A stretch of DNA of 64,000 nt from positions 1,736,001 to 1,800,000 of the forward strand of contig JAWUZG010000028.1 in NCBI GenBank assembly GCA_036785705.1, in the 5' to 3' direction. This document shows, one piece after another, positions 62,631 to 64,000 of the stretch. The DNA is from Acanthornis magna (Eukaryota; Chordata; Aves; Passeriformes; Acanthizidae). Within the stretch, counting starts at the first letter, position 1. The number at the start of each line of letters is the position of its first letter. The translations under genes and the position numbers were made by a program. Below the pieces are notes generated by a model. That model was given only the letters and a program-made list of their open reading frames with translations, was not told the origin of the DNA and did no database searches.

Positions 62631-64000
62631 AGGGTGAGGAACTGTGGAACTGGGCTGAGCCCAGAGTTTGCCCTCAGCCACATAAATTTTTATATTTTCT
62701 ACAAAAGGTTGTTGAATTGTCCAGCGGCCCCGCAAAATTGCTTTTTTTTTCTACCTGACTCAATTAGACAACTGTGAAAGAGGATTAATTGCTCTGAACT
62801 CAATAGTGCTGCAGGGCTATTGCTGACATCAGCACAAAATAATGTCAACACAGGAAAATGTAGATTGGATATGGTAATCCAAAACAGTTTTATACTATTT
62901 GCATACACATAACTACTTTGACACTCATTTTATACCTATTACAATGATTTAATGGAAGTCAGTGTAGACCTACACTACATCAACTGAGAGAAAAATTTGG
63001 TTGTATTTAACAAAAGGTAATTTTCCACAGCCATCCCTGAAACACGTGTCAGCAAAGGCCAATATGAACAATGAGTTTTCCCTAACTGACTAAAAATACT
63101 TGCTTTAGCACTGTACAATAGTAATCGATTTGGACATGTGGTTGGTGCTTTGAGATGATCTAGTAATTGATTTTAAAACAGATGGCAGCTGTCAAATAAG
63201 CATTTGTATTTATTTGATGTTTCTATGAGAACCCTTGGGGTTTCACTGTCTCAGTAGTCTTTGTTTTCTCCTTTCCTAGACCGTCTTGCTGTTCTCTGAT
63301 CTCTCTTCCTCTCATGTTCTTTTGATGCGTCCTACTGACAATTTCTTTTGAGCTTTCTTTCCCAACATAAGCCATGGCCTTTATGTTAGGCTTTAATTTC
63401 ATTTTGCTTAAAATTCCTTTTTATTAACAGTTTCAATAAAACAGCAAAATGTCTTCAACACACCAAATACTTCATGATCTGAGCATCAGCTACAATATAT
63501 CACACAAACAGAACCCTTGGTTACAGTCCCCAGAATTGCTGTACTTTACCACATCAGCAATAAATTACACTGGTCCTGAGAGCTTTTAAATCTTAAACTG
63601 TTAATGCCTTATAATTATTTTTCAAATTTTTTTTTGAAGTGACAGAAAAGAGTTGCAATAATACCTGTCAGACTATCAGAGGACTGATCCGTCCAAGCAT
63701 CATTGTCTTCTGGTTCAAGTCTCTGTTTTTGTTAACACACACTAGAAAATTACAAGTTATTTGTGTCTTCTAATAAGAAGGCCCACGAAAAATATTTTTA
63801 TTCACTTGAAAATTATTTCTTTTTCTCAGTTTTTTTTTCTCCTGTTATCGTCTTTATTCCTTTTTTTGTTGACTTCAAAAATTGGAAGAACTCTCTAAGC
63901 TACCAATGGATTTCTCAGTCAGTCACTGGTGAAGGATTTATCTTTTCCCAAACAAGCCAGAACTTTTCCATCTTCAGCAGAAAACCAAAATTCACAAATA

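Larger units (their letters stand above)
40751..64000 (+). other. DPP6: DPP6 downstream intron, 5' portion (at least 23 kb)
   Basis: Starts with donor GTAGGA in phase 1 and runs off the window. It holds the CA/TA array (41454-41557), a short GAAA run (48936-48954), a 29 bp tandem duplication (49623-49681), a MIR-type fragment (53731-53782), an antisense CR1 3' region (58265-58640), a TguSINE1-like SINE (62495-62630) and a candidate conserved element (57380-57740). An unexplained open frame on the minus strand lies at 42697-43053. I looked for the following DPP6 exon and did not see it. Long stretches (43.1-48.9, 49.7-53.7, 54-57.3, 59-62.4 and 62.7-64 kb) show nothing nameable. Confidence 0.85.

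Noticed and set aside
1..64000. CRISPR arrays, operons, prophage or bacterial genes
   Set aside because: Splice-flanked exons, CR1 elements, LTRs and microsatellites show a vertebrate genome; no spaced direct-repeat arrays or dense gene runs exist.

Overview
The window is vertebrate, almost certainly avian, nuclear DNA and lies inside one very large gene. The only protein-coding sequence I can support is three consecutive internal exons of DPP6 on the + strand: 7327-7379, 22748-22829 and 40630-40750. DPP6 encodes the catalytically inactive dipeptidyl-peptidase-like auxiliary subunit of Kv4 potassium channels. The three exons join in frame (phases 0, 2, 0, 1) and read as one stretch of the extracellular beta-propeller domain, ending at the first Glu of the family's Asp-Trp-x-Tyr-Glu-Glu-Glu motif. 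The rest, over 99% of the window, is intron.

Layout: 1-7326 is the 3' part of an upstream intron. 7380-22747 is an intron of about 15.4 kb, 22830-40629 one of about 17.8 kb, and 40751-64000 is the first 23 kb of another. I saw no first exon, promoter, stop codon or 3' UTR of DPP6, and no second protein-coding gene on either strand. The many short open frames of 60-157 codons look like chance, or like translations of repeats.

The repeats identify the host. There are several CR1 LINE pieces: 3' ends carrying the ATTCTATGA-type tail, one long internally deleted copy and one antisense endonuclease fragment. There are also two antisense avian endogenous-retrovirus LTR-type sequences about 340 bp apart, two old MIR-type fragments, and a tRNA-Ile-headed SINE with a CR1 tail at about 62.5 kb. 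That last element has the structure of TguSINE1, which is known from passerines, so a songbird or other passerine is the best guess. Simple repeats include a 140 bp CTTTT/CCTTT tract and two AT-rich dinucleotide arrays.

Beyond repeats, the introns hold candidate regulatory DNA. A CpG cluster at 10.87-11.28 kb contains a perfect match to the CTCF core consensus. Several AT-rich stretches dense in homeodomain-like motifs (about 10.33, 17.04, 21.86, 32.56 and 57.38 kb) look like conserved non-coding elements; this is inference, since no alignment could be made. I found no evidence of a novel multi-gene system. The most interesting items are the CTCF/CpG intronic island, the foldback CR1 tail and the candidate enhancers.
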